Assembly (NCBI GenBank): GCA_030704615.1
Contig: CM060732.1
Location: 37,925,053-37,989,052 of the forward strand
DNA length: 64,000 bases
Direction: 5' to 3'
Source of the DNA: Takakia lepidozioides
Lineage: Eukaryota > Streptophyta > Takakiopsida > Takakiales > Takakiaceae
Below, piece after piece: positions 1 through 10,557 of the stretch. The number at the start of each line of letters is the position of its first letter. Within the stretch, counting starts at the first letter, position 1. A program made the translations under genes and the position numbers. A model generated the notes under the pieces. That model searched no databases, was not told the origin of the DNA, and was given only the letters and a program-made list of their open reading frames with translations.

Positions 1-335
1 ACTCCAGCCTCACCACCGACAGCATACTCTAGGATTGACCGGTGATCAAATCCGGCCTAATCCCTATGAAAGCAAGCACCCACACAAAACCAACATGGCG
101 CACAGTCAAGCATGCAGGTGTTGGGGGGGATCCAAACACAAGAAATCAAAGCATCAACACCCCCACACCAAAATCCAGCAGCAACGTTGATCCTGCAGAA
201 TATCCCAGCCCAAAACCCCGGACTGACTGGCCTCCACCAAGAGAGGCTTTGGCAACTACGAGTACAAGGTAATGAAAATAGTACAGAGATGGAGGGGAAG
301 AATAGAAGCCCGCCCAAGCAAGATCTAATCCTGAT
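1..335. other. Unassigned flank of modular element A
   Basis: No recognisable gene. Reading on the minus strand, this stretch follows the stop of the unknown ORF of element A, so it may hold the distal end of that element, but no counterpart was seen in copies B or C. Short open frames here carry no motif. Confidence 0.4.
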
Positions 336-1085
336 CTATGCTATCAACTTCCAGACTTCTCTCAAAGTGCCTCGCTCTGCGTGATGGTAAGGTGTAGGAG
401 GTATATCTATGTCCAGAAACCTACCACTAACCTTGTCCCAAGATACAGTAGCTCGCTCTAACCAACCCTCCTCCTCTTTCTGCCAGGTAGAGACAAAGCA
501 ATACTCCCTTATCTCCCGCTCACTGAACACTAAAGAAAACAAAGGTAGGGTCTGATAGTCTCTCAACTCGAAAGCTTTGAGACGGTTGCGGGTGTCCTCA
601 TTGCGAATGAGTGCATCTCCTTCACGCACAACAAACATGTCATTGCTGATGAACCCCCGCTCGTGGTTGCCCTGTGCAGAGCGTATCCGGCTGCAACCAT
701 GTCTGATTGCACAAACTTGTGTAGCTCCTGCTCCTCTGCTCCAGTACACCACGGCCTTGTGGCTGAACACCTTGGTCCCCGGGGCTGTCTTTGGCTGTGT
801 TCCAAGCCTAGCTTTCACCCACTTTGGTATTTCACCTACAGCTGCAGAACTGCTGGCTCCAACAGAGTTCTGACTGTCCAAGGCAATATTGAGGCCCTCA
901 ATGCCAACTACAGCAGTCTGTTGTCTACTGCTAATGCCTGACTCCCAGTATGCAATCAACTCGTCCAACTGTTCTCCACTCAAATCAGTCTGAGTTCCTT
1001 GGGAAACATAAATCCTGTCCCCTTGTGTGCACAGACTAAGAGAAGAGACCTGCCCTTCAATTACGTCCTCATTTCCCCCAGCCAT
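336..1085 (-). CDS. Unknown protein of the modular element, longest copy (249 aa)
   Basis: An ATG-started open frame of 249 codons beginning MAGGNEDVIEG. Two further copies exist on plus, at 34841-35466 (frameshifted near its start) and 38176-38943 (different C-terminus). Shared blocks include FSHKAVVYWSRGAGATQVCA and NEDTRNRLKAFELRDYQTL. There is no signal peptide, membrane segment, zinc knuckle or catalytic signature that I recognise. The start is conserved in all three copies, including the bases before it, and the sequence between copies keeps the reading frame over most of its length. It is either an element-encoded protein or an old captured exon carried by every copy. I do not recognise the family. 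Confidence 0.55.
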   Translation of the reverse strand: MAGGNEDVIEGQVSSLSLCTQGDRIYVSQGTQTDLSGEQLDELIAYWESGISSRQQTAVVGIEGLNIALDSQNSVGASSSAAVGEIPKWVKARLGTQPKTAPGTKVFSHKAVVYWSRGAGATQVCAIRHGCSRIRSAQGNHERGFISNDMFVVREGDALIRNEDTRNRLKAFELRDYQTLPLFSLVFSEREIREYCFVSTWQKEEEGWLERATVSWDKVSGRFLDIDIPPTPYHHAERGTLREVWKLIA

Positions 1086-1952
1086 GCAAGGAGTACATCC
1101 ACCAATTTGTCTCTCATATAGACCAGCACAGGTTCTAGAGACAGGATTGTGGATCTTTCATAGCACACTCACACTCTAAAAATTCCATAGATTTTTAGCA
1201 GAGCCCCAAAAACAAAAACCAGGTCTAGATAGGTAGATATCCCCTTTCTGCAGCTATCCCCTCAAAAACTGAGTCAAACGGAGCTCATTTGACAAAGATA
1301 TGACCAACCAGGCTCTTTAAACATTTAAATTAGATCAAAAGGCCATTTTTTTTTCTTTTTTTTTCTTTTTTTTAAAATAAATTTTTATTAACACCAAAAC
1401 GTTCTTGCCATTAAAAGCTGTTCCCAGGTTATCTACGGGTTCCCGAGGCCGTTCCCCTCCAGGTCTATGCCAAATCAAGCTGGTGTCGAACAACGCTCAA
1501 GTACTGGGGTTGTTGGGTCCTTCTGATCCTCACTGCGATCCTGTGTCTTCAGTGCTACTTGCTTCTTCTTGCGTGCTCGCTGCCATGGACGCCCTGCATC
1601 GTCTCCTCACTATGCCACACAACGTCACTCCAATGGCTGGGGATGCTTATACATGCGGTATGAGGTCTTTCCCACATGTATTGATGTCTGTTGGGATTTA
1701 ATATTTTGAAAGAGGTACTCAGGATTGAAGACCCAAAGTGCTTCTATCTCGCCTCACCAACAGCCGACTCTACTGCCTGCAGCAACTCTCACACCAGCAG
1801 GGCTTGTACCCGCAGGCCCTTGTCTCAAGCGAGCCTCCAGCACACTGAATAGCGATATCGCCAGCTCTCTCTCTCTCACATAGAGCAGGCAAGCGCTTAG
1901 CACCATGGTTCAGCGGCTCACCTGCCGCAAACTCGCGTTGTAAAGACGTCAG

Positions 1953-2375
1953 GTGGAAGGCTTGTATTTCAAACCGCCAAGAAGTGGGCGAAAGGTCCCA
2001 AATGCTCCATTGTCACGGACCAGCTGCAACCTGGCCCCTCGTTGCAAGCTTCTACAGGACTTGGGGACACATAAACCTCCCACCGGCGGCCATTCTCATT
2101 GCGACTGGAATGGGGTCATCTGCAACAGCCCCCTGCTGCCTGATTGTCCTGTCGCATTGTTGCTGGAGGGCTCAACCCAAGCACAGAGTCGGAAGGAATG
2201 TCACCAGGCTTCACACCAACTTACTACCAGAAGGAAGGATCTCAGCAACAGAGAGAGGGTTGGGTGGCGAGAACCAGACCTCCACCTTCCAAACGCTACA
2301 ATGGTTCGGCCTGGGGACGGAGAGAGCTGGGCACTGCTTGCCACCCTCTCTGCCTTTCTGCCTCCTTCAGCTTGA
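1953..2375 (+). pseudogene. Possible LRR receptor N-terminal (LRRNT) fragment
   Basis: In the plus frame the translation contains HCDWNGVICN, which resembles the C-W-x-G-V-x-C core of the LRRNT_2 domain at the start of leucine-rich-repeat receptor kinases. It lies inside element A, whose neighbouring cargo is the C-terminus of a receptor kinase on the opposite strand, so both ends of such a gene may have been captured. No leucine-rich repeats follow, and the match is only about ten residues, so chance is a real alternative. Confidence 0.25.
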
Positions 2376-3015
2376 CGGGCGACTCATACGTAGCATAGAG
2401 AGCGAAGCAAATCGACCCCAAAATGACAGAGGTTGTGTGCCATTACAGTTCGCTGTCTTTGCGCCCGCTCACGACATACAACTGATGAAATTTAACAGCT
2501 ATCTTGAGCTCAACTGAGAAGAGGTAGAGTCACCGCGAGTTCTTCAAAATTATTCTCCCACAGTTCATCAAGAGCTCATCCCAGTCTCACATTCTTTAGG
2601 ATGCCCTACAGACTTGCAGATTGATGCAACCCTGCACAAAACCTCCGCATGTCTACACCGTCTGCAGTAATTACCTCTCTGGCTTTCGGAGCGCATGCGT
2701 GCAAATCAGCGCGACTCCCTCAGTCTCTCAGTCAGAAAAGACGAAGTCTTCACAGTCTCTACTCGGCATCCGCCTTCCTTTGCCCATAGGGTATGAATGC
2801 TTCTTTTTGTTGTCTTCCAATGAGATACTTTGCAAGAGTTTAGTTTCTTCTTGCATAAAGCGTAGGAAACGCAGACTGCAGTTCACAAGCACTAAGCTCG
2901 CCACATAAACAGAATCAGTTTCAAGAAACATGGCATGAGAGATACAAGACACTGGTCTTCGATTCAAATGTCGGGCACTGCTTTTCCTCTGCTCGAGAAG
3001 AAACGAGGACCCACT

Positions 3016-3286
3016 TTACCGCTGCTGGTGCTGGATTCCAATGAGCACCTTTAGCATGTCTTGCATGGAGGGGCGTCTATCAGGCACCTCGTGTGTGCAA
3101 AGCATGGCCATATCCATCAGCTGCAGCAGCTGCTTGTCAATACATGTGGTCTTCAGCAGGTTCACATCAAGAACTTGCCTGTCCAGCTCTGGCTTCGCCA
3201 ATGCTTGCCGCACCCACTGTGAGCTGTTCACGCCCTCACTGACCAGAACGAAGGCTGCTTCCTCGTAGTATAGCTCCGTCCTGCCC
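3016..3286 (-). pseudogene. Captured receptor-like kinase C-terminal fragment (copy A)
   Basis: The minus frame reads LVSEGVNSSQWVRQALAKPE, then an MLCTHEVPDRRPSMQDMLKV stretch. This is the typical end of a plant LRR receptor-kinase domain (subdomain XI, with the arginine of the C-x-x-x-x-P-x-x-R-P-S-M motif) followed by a short tail and stop. The catalytic loop, DFG and ATP-binding segments are absent, so no kinase activity is possible. The same fragment is present in copy C (36455-36670), where the tail is replaced after CTHEVPDR. Its place directly inside the hairpin-bearing 5' block marks it as element cargo rather than a host gene. Confidence 0.7.
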
Positions 3287-3479
3287 CTGCGGCCTCATGC
3301 CAGAACCAACGCTATCCTTACCAGTGGAAAGACACCAGTTCTTTGCCCCTGCTTGACATGCTGCCTGCCTCCATGGACCATCTATATACCCAGAAACCAA
3401 AGATGATCGAAACCTGCATGTTTTTTTTTGTTTTTTTTTTTTAAAGCTTAAACTAAGCACTACTTCACAGAGGTAATCA

Positions 3480-3892
3480 TACAAGTGCTAACCCTCAACT
3501 CCTACCTTGCACTCACAGGTAAGAGGTTATCTCTCTCGAGTGATAGAAAGGCTCTTTAACACACTGTTGACACAAAACATGGAAACCAAAATCATCACTC
3601 TTTGAAATAGAAGTCGAGCCAGGGGCACCCCAAGCTATGGGGACTCCACCCCACAACAACCTACACTCCCATCATAAGCACACACAGCTTCTAAACGCAG
3701 GAAGGAGCTCAGTCGCGCAGGCTCAACTCGAGAGAGATGAGCCACGCGACTGCCGCTCTCGTGAAGATAAGACGGACCAGGTGTCAAACTAAACTTGACA
3801 CCTGATTTAACACTTGACCTAAATCCAAGTGTTAAATACAAATAACTAGTTTTATGCTAGCTGTTTTCACACTGTGCTTATTTAACTTGACA
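3480..3892 (-). repeat. 5' block of modular element, copy A
   Basis: About 400 bp shared with 32341-32720 and 35850-36260 (both plus). From the 3892 end, reading minus, it holds the terminus, two perfect or near-perfect 10-bp-stem hairpins (TTAACACTTG with its complement; CAGGTGTCAA with its complement) and a longer GC-rich hairpin around TCTCTCGAGT. A conserved stretch with GGTGGAGTCCCCATAGCTTG follows. It begins with TG, so it could be an LTR or LTR derivative, but no matching second copy closes the far end of the element. Confidence 0.65.
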
Positions 3893-3919
3893 CCAATTTC
3901 ATGCCCTGTGTAATATGTA

Positions 3920-4410
3920 GGAGTCATCAAAGAGATCCTTAAAGTAGACTATGGTCTTGTGAAGCCAATTCTATTCCGTTGTTCTTGGGTAAAAGCCAAT
4001 ATGGTGGGAGAGAATGCCACCATGAAACGGGATGAGTACGGGTTCCTCCTTGCTGATTTCAGAAAAATGCTACCATCAGATGAAGAGCCATTCATCTTCC
4101 CATCGCAAGTTGAGCAAGTTTTCTTTTCAGATGACACCCAAGCGCCGGGATGGAAGGTGGTTCTTCACAAGGACCCTCGGGCCAAATGAGTCGTGGCCGA
4201 CATCCATGATCTGGACCTAGGGGAGAATGCCGACCACGAGGGTCTGAGGGAACCATGAAATCTACCAGATACGGCTGAACCAGTCTGTTTGGAAGGAGCA
4301 GTTACCTTTAATGAGGAAGACATTCCAGGGTTGGTAATTACCGCAAGGCAAATTGCAGATGTGGGTAGTGAAGGGGAAGATTCTTTGGATACGGATAGTG
4401 AGCCCAACTG
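3920..4410 (+). pseudogene. CACTA (En/Spm) transposase C-terminal remnant, DUF4216-like
   Basis: The open frame reads GVIKEILKVDYGLVKPILFR, then CSWV, YGFLLADFRKM, PFIFPSQVEQVFFSDD and GWKVVLHKDPR. This order (Y/G-V-I-x-E-I, F-x-C-x-W, the P-F-x-x-x-S-Q-x-x-Q-V-F-F-x-D block and W-x-V-V-L) is that of the DUF4216 domain at the end of plant CACTA transposases. An in-frame TGA follows DPRAK and coding-like sequence continues to an acidic tail ending near 4410, so the stop probably arose by mutation. The upstream transposase and terminal repeats are missing. Confidence 0.7.
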
Positions 4411-5239
4411 AATCTCAGTGTCCATTAAGCTGGCAGCTCTTAGATGAGAGCTGTGCTAAGGACTCTTACTGTCCTTAGAACCCATTTTGTACAGTCCTAC
4501 AAGTGCGCAAGGGCGAGACAGTTAATCGTATCGATAATGTCCCGGAATGTGGTCCGTATTGACTTGTGAACAAACCTATATTTACTTGCCAATACTGTTT
4601 TTGATATGTGAGGAGAGGATCGTGAATGTGTGCATGCCTTTTCTGGCACATCTGCATGCTTTCCAGGAACAAAGACCAATGGAATGGGGGGTGTCTCCAA
4701 AGGAGCAGGACCGGACGACATCTTTTTGTGCTTCCTTTGCTTTCCTTTTCACCATTGCTACATTTTCCCACCTGCCCAATAGTAGCACTCTCGAAGCAAT
4801 AGCATGACATATGTTGCAACATGGTCTTCTTCACCAATGAAGGAGCTTTTTGCTACATGTACTGCCACGTCCGCATTAACGTTGATCCCTGCAAGCACTT
4901 GGCAAGACCCCCCAGAGCCGCAGATCCAGCAACCACCACACACACATCTAACTGATTGTAGTGAGATGTGAATAGCTCACTTGCAGAGGAATTGAACCTC
5001 CAGCCAAATGAATGGCTCTGCCCCTTGCAGCACAAGTGTGATGCAAAAACAAGGTGAGTACCAAATGAAGAAGCACTTACGAGGTCCCCATCCCTCGGAT
5101 GGGCTCCTACTTTTGCGGAGGAATTGTGCAGGCCTGACCAACACCAAATTGCATGAATCCTAACCCTGAATGTCAAATGCAGGTTTATGTCGCGATGCAG
5201 CACGCCATCATATTGAAATCTACATTCCCAGTACATTTC
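4411..5239. other. Unassigned interval with minus-strand open frames
   Basis: Minus-strand open frames span about 4758-5287, one including VLAGINVNADVAVHVAK, but no domain was recognised. The stretch abuts the tandem repeats that start near 5240 and may be the degraded upstream part of the same gene. No firm gene is called. Confidence 0.3.
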
Positions 5240-6480
5240 TTGGATGAATCTGGATCCAAACTCTATCTCTGCACATTCGCTATCCATGCTCTGCAGAAAT
5301 CATGCATACATGCTTGCCTTGGTGCTAGCAGCTGACAATGACTGCCTTCATTTGTTCTAGGAAAAACCCAATTCAAACTCATCACACTAGTTCCTACGCT
5401 CAATGGATGCATTTACCCTTTTGCCTCGGTTGACCCACCGTTGCCTGCCAGGGTCAGAAAAGCAGTCATTCCACAGCTTTGACGACGTCTGTGTTACCTG
5501 TTTCCCCTCACTTTCCTGTTGTGACATTGGCATCATCACTTCAAAGTCACTCCAAACTGTCAAAGATTAACTGAAGTAGCAAACTTGCAGAATTGAACAT
5601 GAAAATTTAGGGCCAATTTTGATAAGAGGGGAAAAACGCCTGAAATGTGTTGAACGCGGTGCCTTCATTAGCAGTGCCTGGTTTTCCAGATATGAGTCGG
5701 CTGCTGTTGCGCTTCCACTTGACCATCTGCCCATGCAGGTTTGTTGCCGCTATTGATCCACATGGAATCATAGGTAATCTTGTGCTTGAAATCTGGCCCT
5801 CTTGGATGAATGTGGACCCACACTCCATCCCTGCTCCTTCAGGTATCACTGCCTCTGTAGAAAAGATGCGTACATCCTTACCTTGCAGCTGATAATGGTA
5901 GCCTAGATTTGTTCTAGGAAACACCTAACACAACTTATCACACTAGTTCCTATGTTGTCTTGCATCTGGTACTCTCTGCAATCCAACAGGCATACACCAT
6001 TTGCCTCGATTGTCCCACTATTGACTGCCAGGGTCACAAAAGTGTTCATTCCACCGCTTTGCCTCGTATGTGTCACCTGTTTTTGGATACTTTCCTGTTG
6101 ACTCATTGGAAGCATCATGTCAAAGTCACTCCAAACCATCAAAGGTTCACTCAACCAATTGAACCAGAAAATTTAGGGCAGGATCTGACAAGAGGGAAAA
6201 ACATGGTGAATTGGGTCTCGAAGGAAGTGCCTTCATTAGCAGCGCCTGATTTGGTCAATTGTGCCGCAACTGCTGCAGATTCCAGTTGAGCATGTACCCA
6301 TGCAGGTTTCTTGTAGCTAAAACCAGCAGAGAATCAAAGGTAATCTCGAGCTTGAAGGCCGGCTCTGTTGGAAGAATCTGGACCCACACTGTATCCCTAC
6401 TCCTTCAGCTAGGCATGCCTCTGCACAAATCATGCATACAGGGTTGGATGATAGCTGAAAATCACAGTTTGGAGAAAACG
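5240..6480 (-). repeat. Tandem ~570-bp segments with degenerate OSB-like WWDNR motif
   Basis: Matching segments begin near 5240, 5808 and 6376, giving a period of about 570 bp; a further copy of the core lies at 45190-45460. In that distal copy the minus frame reads KLWNEYFSDPSQWWDNRGEK. The local copies read LWNDCFSDPG...RWVNRGK and RWNEHFCDPGSQ*WDNRGK. A W-x-x-x-F-x-x-P-x-x-WWDNR-x-x-K motif is characteristic of plant organellar single-stranded-DNA-binding (OSB) proteins. All copies are broken by frameshifts or stops, so this is a decayed, tandemly duplicated gene piece. The OSB assignment rests on this one motif. Confidence 0.45.
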
Positions 6481-7905
6481 AGACGAATACATGACTATCT
6501 GGCAAGTTTCAACTTTTTTGGCGGTACGTTCCAGTTTCTCTGGTGTCATAACTACCTTCAAGTCAACATCCAAATTAAGTCCACCTACTCCCAAATGCAG
6601 AATGTCTCATGAGACCATCAGCGACGGGAAAAGCTGGTTTGGCATGACATGGTTGTAGTTCACAACCTTAAAGAACGCCTTCAGCCTTGACCTCTTTGCG
6701 ATCTTTTTCTGTGACGCCTTCTCGAAAACCTGTGAAATGGAAAAGCAGCTACACATCAAATTGCGGGAAAGTAAAAGGGGTACTCAGGCCTCCTTGGGAG
6801 AAAGAGTGCCATAAACACAGAGACCTTCTTAAATGTAAAAATTTGAGAAGCCAACGTGTGGTGGCAAGAAATGCCTAACCCAGAATTATACTCCATCCAG
6901 TCCGAATCCAAAGGGTCAGATGATAACTTGGAATCGCTGGAGATGACGAGATTGATACACGACTATCTTGCGAGTTTCAACTTTCTTGGAGGTAGTTTCC
7001 AGTTTCTCAAGTGTCACAACTGCCTCCAAGTCAACATCGAAATTAAGTCCACCTACGCGCAAATCGCAGAATGTCTCATGACACCATCTGCGTCAGGAAA
7101 AGCTGGTTTGGCATGATATGATTTTAGAATCCTAACCCTTAATGAACGCCTTCAGCCTTGACCTCTTTGCGATCTTCTTCTGTGACTGCTTCTTCATAAC
7201 TTATGAAAGGGAAAAGCAGCTACACATCAAATTCTTGCAAGTACAGGGGGGTACTCAGGCCTCCTTGGGAGAAAGAGTGTCATAAACACAGACACATCCT
7301 TAAATGTAAAAATTGGAGAAGCGAACGTCTGGTGGCAGGAAATGCCTAAACCAGAATTATACTCCATCCAGCGCACATGTAAAGGGTCGGCTGATAACTC
7401 GGAATCCCAGTTTGGAGATAATGAGACGAATACATGACTATCTTGCGAGTTTCAACTTTCTTGGAGGTAGTTTCCAGTTTCTCTGGTGTCACAACTGCCT
7501 TCAAGCTAAAGCAAGGAATTAAGTCCCACTACTCGCAAATGCAGAATGTCTCCCTCATCTGCGTGGGGAAAATGGGGTTTGGCATGATATGATTGTAGTT
7601 CACAACCAAAGGGCATATCCTTCAGCCTTGACGTCTTTGAGATCTTCTTTTGTGACGCCTTCTTCATAACTTGTGAAATGGAAAAGCAGCTACATATCAA
7701 ATTATTGCAAGGCCACTCAATGGCACTATGAACGTTTTGAGCATGCTGTCAGAAAACTAGACGGGCAAAAACCCAATTCAGCAGCCTCACCTTGCGTGGA
7801 TACTTGGGAATTGATGCCAGAAGGGCATGCCCATATGCGCGCTCCATCGTGCCTCCATCCAACGCATTCTGTAAATGTTGAATGACGAAGACCCCGATGT
7901 CACAC
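6480..7905 (-). pseudogene. Ribosomal protein eL27 pseudogene with three tandem C-terminal pieces
   Basis: On the minus strand, 7749-7900 encodes GGTMERAYGHALLASIPKYP followed by RKV, the eL27 segment that precedes the basic stretch. Three downstream pieces (about 7425-7690, 6945-7205, 6480-6745; period about 470 bp) read ASQKKIAKRSRLKAF with or without FKVVNYNHVMP. They continue with DVDLKVVMTPEKLERTAKKV-like sequence, the central and C-terminal parts of eL27. All pieces have stops or frame breaks, and the FKTGKNRWFFTKLRF-type end of the family is not visible. A spliced parent gene whose exon was tandemly amplified is the simplest explanation. The product cannot be functional. Confidence 0.65.
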
Positions 7906-8574
7906 CCTTCTGAGAAGCCACTATGCGCGCTCACAGTATACGAAGGCCTTGCCGTGTCAGGATTCGCATTCCCACGTCCCGCCATTTCCGACGGAGCACT
8001 TGCATCCTTGTCTCTGCTAGGTGGAGGCAGCACGTATTAAAATATCTATTCCCCCAATGCCACATTTTGTTTACTTCTTTTTGTGAAAGCCACGTCAGCA
8101 AATGTGCTACCGAATCACGGGTGCAATTAATGCACAGTGGTTCATGGAGTCGTTGAGTCGACTACATATTCACTTTAATGAATAAATATCTTTATTCCAT
8201 TAATCGAATTAGGAAAGAAAATTTGTAGTCGCATGTGCAGTAATTACAACCACTTGTAATTTTGGCTTTTTTCAAATTTTATGTATTTACGCAATTCGTT
8301 AAATAGCCCGGTATTCTGCTACGACTCCGGAGTCGTTGACCCCACTTCTGTCCGCCGTCTGAAATGCCCCCGTGAACCCACATTGTCTGTTTTGACTCTC
8401 CAGTAGTCCCGCTTACTACCAAGTGGTTCCCGGAGTGGTCGCGGACATGCAGTCGATTCGGAAAAGACATGAATGCTTCTAGTGCCACACAAAACTTCGC
8501 CTGGTGTGTTTTTCACTTCGTTGAAGATTCTGTTATGTTCCTAACTAGTCTACTGTTTTTGTTATGTGGAATAG
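7906..8574. other. Intergenic, possible upstream exons of the 8.6-kb gene
   Basis: AT-rich at 8160-8290. On plus, 8400-8480 contains a short coding-like stretch (VVADMQSIRKRHECF) that resembles the MMQSRKR segment before the methyltransferase-like exon at the 40-kb locus, so a decayed upstream exon is likely here. Nothing else is supported. Confidence 0.35.
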
Positions 8575-9961
8575 GTCACCAAAAGGCCTGAATGGGTGAA
8601 TGGAAGCCAACAAGCGTACGCAACAGACCTGGTGGTCCTAGACATTCCAGATGGTTTGCCTGTGCCGGATGTTCTCCCATCCAACACAACGCCATCGTGG
8701 AACAAGTCGGATGCCCTTTTCTGGCAGTGGGTTTTTTCTTTCAGCAACAAATTTTTGTCTGATGCAGGAGCACTTCTTTTTTTGCAGGCAAAAGATATGC
8801 TGGCGCGCAGAACCCTTTTCAGTTACATATTGAAGGCTTCCGGATTTAAGGTCATCAAAACATGGACCTGTATCAACACGCTTCCACTTTCCAAGGGAGA
8901 GTTCCCAGGACAGAGGGTGAGTTCATGGTGGTGGACTGCCTCTTCTTGTAATGTCATTCGGTTGAGTTCATTATGCATGTTCAAAAACTGAATTTGGGGG
9001 GGGGGGGGGGGGGTTGCATGCAGACTCGGGTGTTTGAGGCTTTATGCTTGGTGAGGTTGCGAAAGGACACCCTCCCTCTTGGTATTGCGGAGTTCCAGTT
9101 GAGAGACCTTGCAGCACACATCGACCCCACCTGTGAGCCTGTGGGGGACGATGTCCTGTTCAATTACGTGGACTCCGGGCGGACCTTGAAAAGGACGAAT
9201 GGTGTCCCTTGGAGAGGTGCTCGGGAGAAATCTCCAGCATTCATGCAGACTCTGGTGGAGACTTGCAGCCGGTATGGGGGGCGGGTGGTGGACTTGTCTT
9301 TGGGAACAGGTGTGCCCTGCCAAGTCTCATGCTCTACCGTAACTATGATCTTGAATTTTGTGATGATTCATGGTTTTTTAACCATTCGTTCTGTGCATTT
9401 GCAGGTGCAACATTCCATGCCTGTAAGAGCGCCGGTAGACACTTCTTCGGCATGGAGGGGGATGCGGAGCTGTTTTCATGCGAGATTCAACAACTCACCT
9501 CCGGCTCAACATCAGCCCCACACAAAGAAACAGTTTTCGACGAGCGGAAAGTTCCAGATGAAGACCTCGACATGGACTCCGACTTTGAGTGTACGTAAGT
9601 CCGGTTTGTTTTGGATGACATGTCGGATTTTTCATTATTCAGACCTTCTTTTTTGTGACAAAGCATTTCCCTTCCGCGGTCCTGTCTTTCTGCTTACTGG
9701 TCTTGCAACTTTGGGAATCTTTGCAGGACACCAAAAACGAGGAGAAGTATCCCTTTCTTTGCTATCTCGGAATTTTTCCCGAGCCTACCTGCCCCCCTAG
9801 AGTTGCCATGCTATGCCGAGGCTGCCGCTACGGAGTTTACTCTCTGCGACTCTCCCCCTCTAGTTTGCTTCGATCGTGTAGAAATGGTGGACAGCAGGGC
9901 TAGGATCTTTATGGACATTAGTGTGTCGGAGTCCGGTGCTATCACCAGTTCCAGTGCATAG
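8575..9961 (+). CDS. Beta-class DNA methyltransferase-like gene, C-terminal exons
   Basis: Four exons fit: 8575-8916, 9024-9309, 9405-9594 and 9727-9961, with GT..AG introns and consistent phases (the glycine codon of the LGTG motif is split by the 95-bp intron). Exon 1 has VVLDIPDGLPVPD, a motif IV-like segment, then LSDAGALLFL. Exon 2 has REKSPAFMQTLVETCSRYGG followed by DLSLGTG, and exon 3 continues ATFHACKSAGRHFFGMEGD. The order (catalytic motif, target-recognition region, then SAM-binding motif) is that of beta-class N6-adenine/N4-cytosine methyltransferases. The usual DPPY/SPPY is D-I-P-D-G, and D-P-F-x-G-S-G is D-L-S-L-G-T-G, so activity is doubtful. Related pieces lie at 10558-13300 and 40203-41040. 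Upstream exons are unclear, so the gene may be truncated. Confidence 0.6.
8996..9013. repeat. Poly-G run in an intron
   Basis: Eighteen consecutive G directly upstream of the acceptor of the second exon of the methyltransferase-like gene (intron 8917-9023). It replaces the pyrimidine-rich tract normally placed there and could impair splicing. Confidence 0.85.
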
Positions 9962-10545
9962 ACATTTTCCGACTAGTTCCACCTGTTTAGGAATATCTAG
10001 GGAATCAACTGTGAGGAGATTGCTTCTCTTGCGTCAAGTGTGTGCCTCCCTTCCCAACATTGTCTACATAAGACATTTCCTAGACATAAAATTTTTCATC
10101 TTCACTTGCAAGTCCATTCATAGAATCTGTGTGGGTCCACAATACTTCCAGTCTTCAAACATACGCACGTAAATTGTTCATGCATCCAAAACATATGTCC
10201 ATCAACTATCAGAAATTCTACCATTCCAAATTTGTCCCTCCGTCATTCATCCAGTGTTCCAGCATATATCATCCATCATTCACCCCACACTCAGTAATCA
10301 TGCATCCAACATCCAACCAACATTCATCCACCATTCATCCAACGTTCATCTAGCTTCACATCCTGGTACGCATTACATTTTTACTCGTTCCCACGGGAAT
10401 AGGTCCCCTGGGTTATCACCGTCCGCGGATGTGGGCCCCTATACCCTCTGGCGTGAGCATCTTTGCGCTCACGGATTGAAAGATGTTCACGGATTGGCAT
10501 CTTCCCGCTCACGTGAGCCGCTCATGGACTAGCAATCCCCTGGAA
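9962..10545. other. Convergent intergenic region with CATTCATCCA-type repeats
   Basis: Between the stop of the plus gene and the last exon of the minus gene. From about 10240 to 10350, degenerate short repeats of CATTCATCCA/CATCCAAC type are seen. From 10380 to 10545 there is a GC-richer stretch with repeated GCTCACG words. No gene was recognised. Confidence 0.6.
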
Positions 10546-10557
10546 GATCGAGCAGAA

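Larger units (their letters stand above)
336..3892 (-). mobile_element. Modular cargo-carrying element, copy A
   Basis: Read on the minus strand, this segment starts with a TGTCAAGTTAAATA terminus at 3892. It continues through a hairpin-rich 5' block, a receptor-kinase fragment and unrelated middle sequence. It ends with a 3' block of about 1.1 kb (about 1468 to 336) holding an ORF of unknown function. The same 5' and 3' blocks recur in the same relative order at 32341-35466 and 35850-38780 on plus, while the middle differs. This is the pattern of a non-autonomous element that picks up host-gene fragments (Pack-type, Helitron-like or a defective LTR element). No transposase was recognised inside it. 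The right-hand terminus is unknown because the window begins nearby. Confidence 0.6.
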
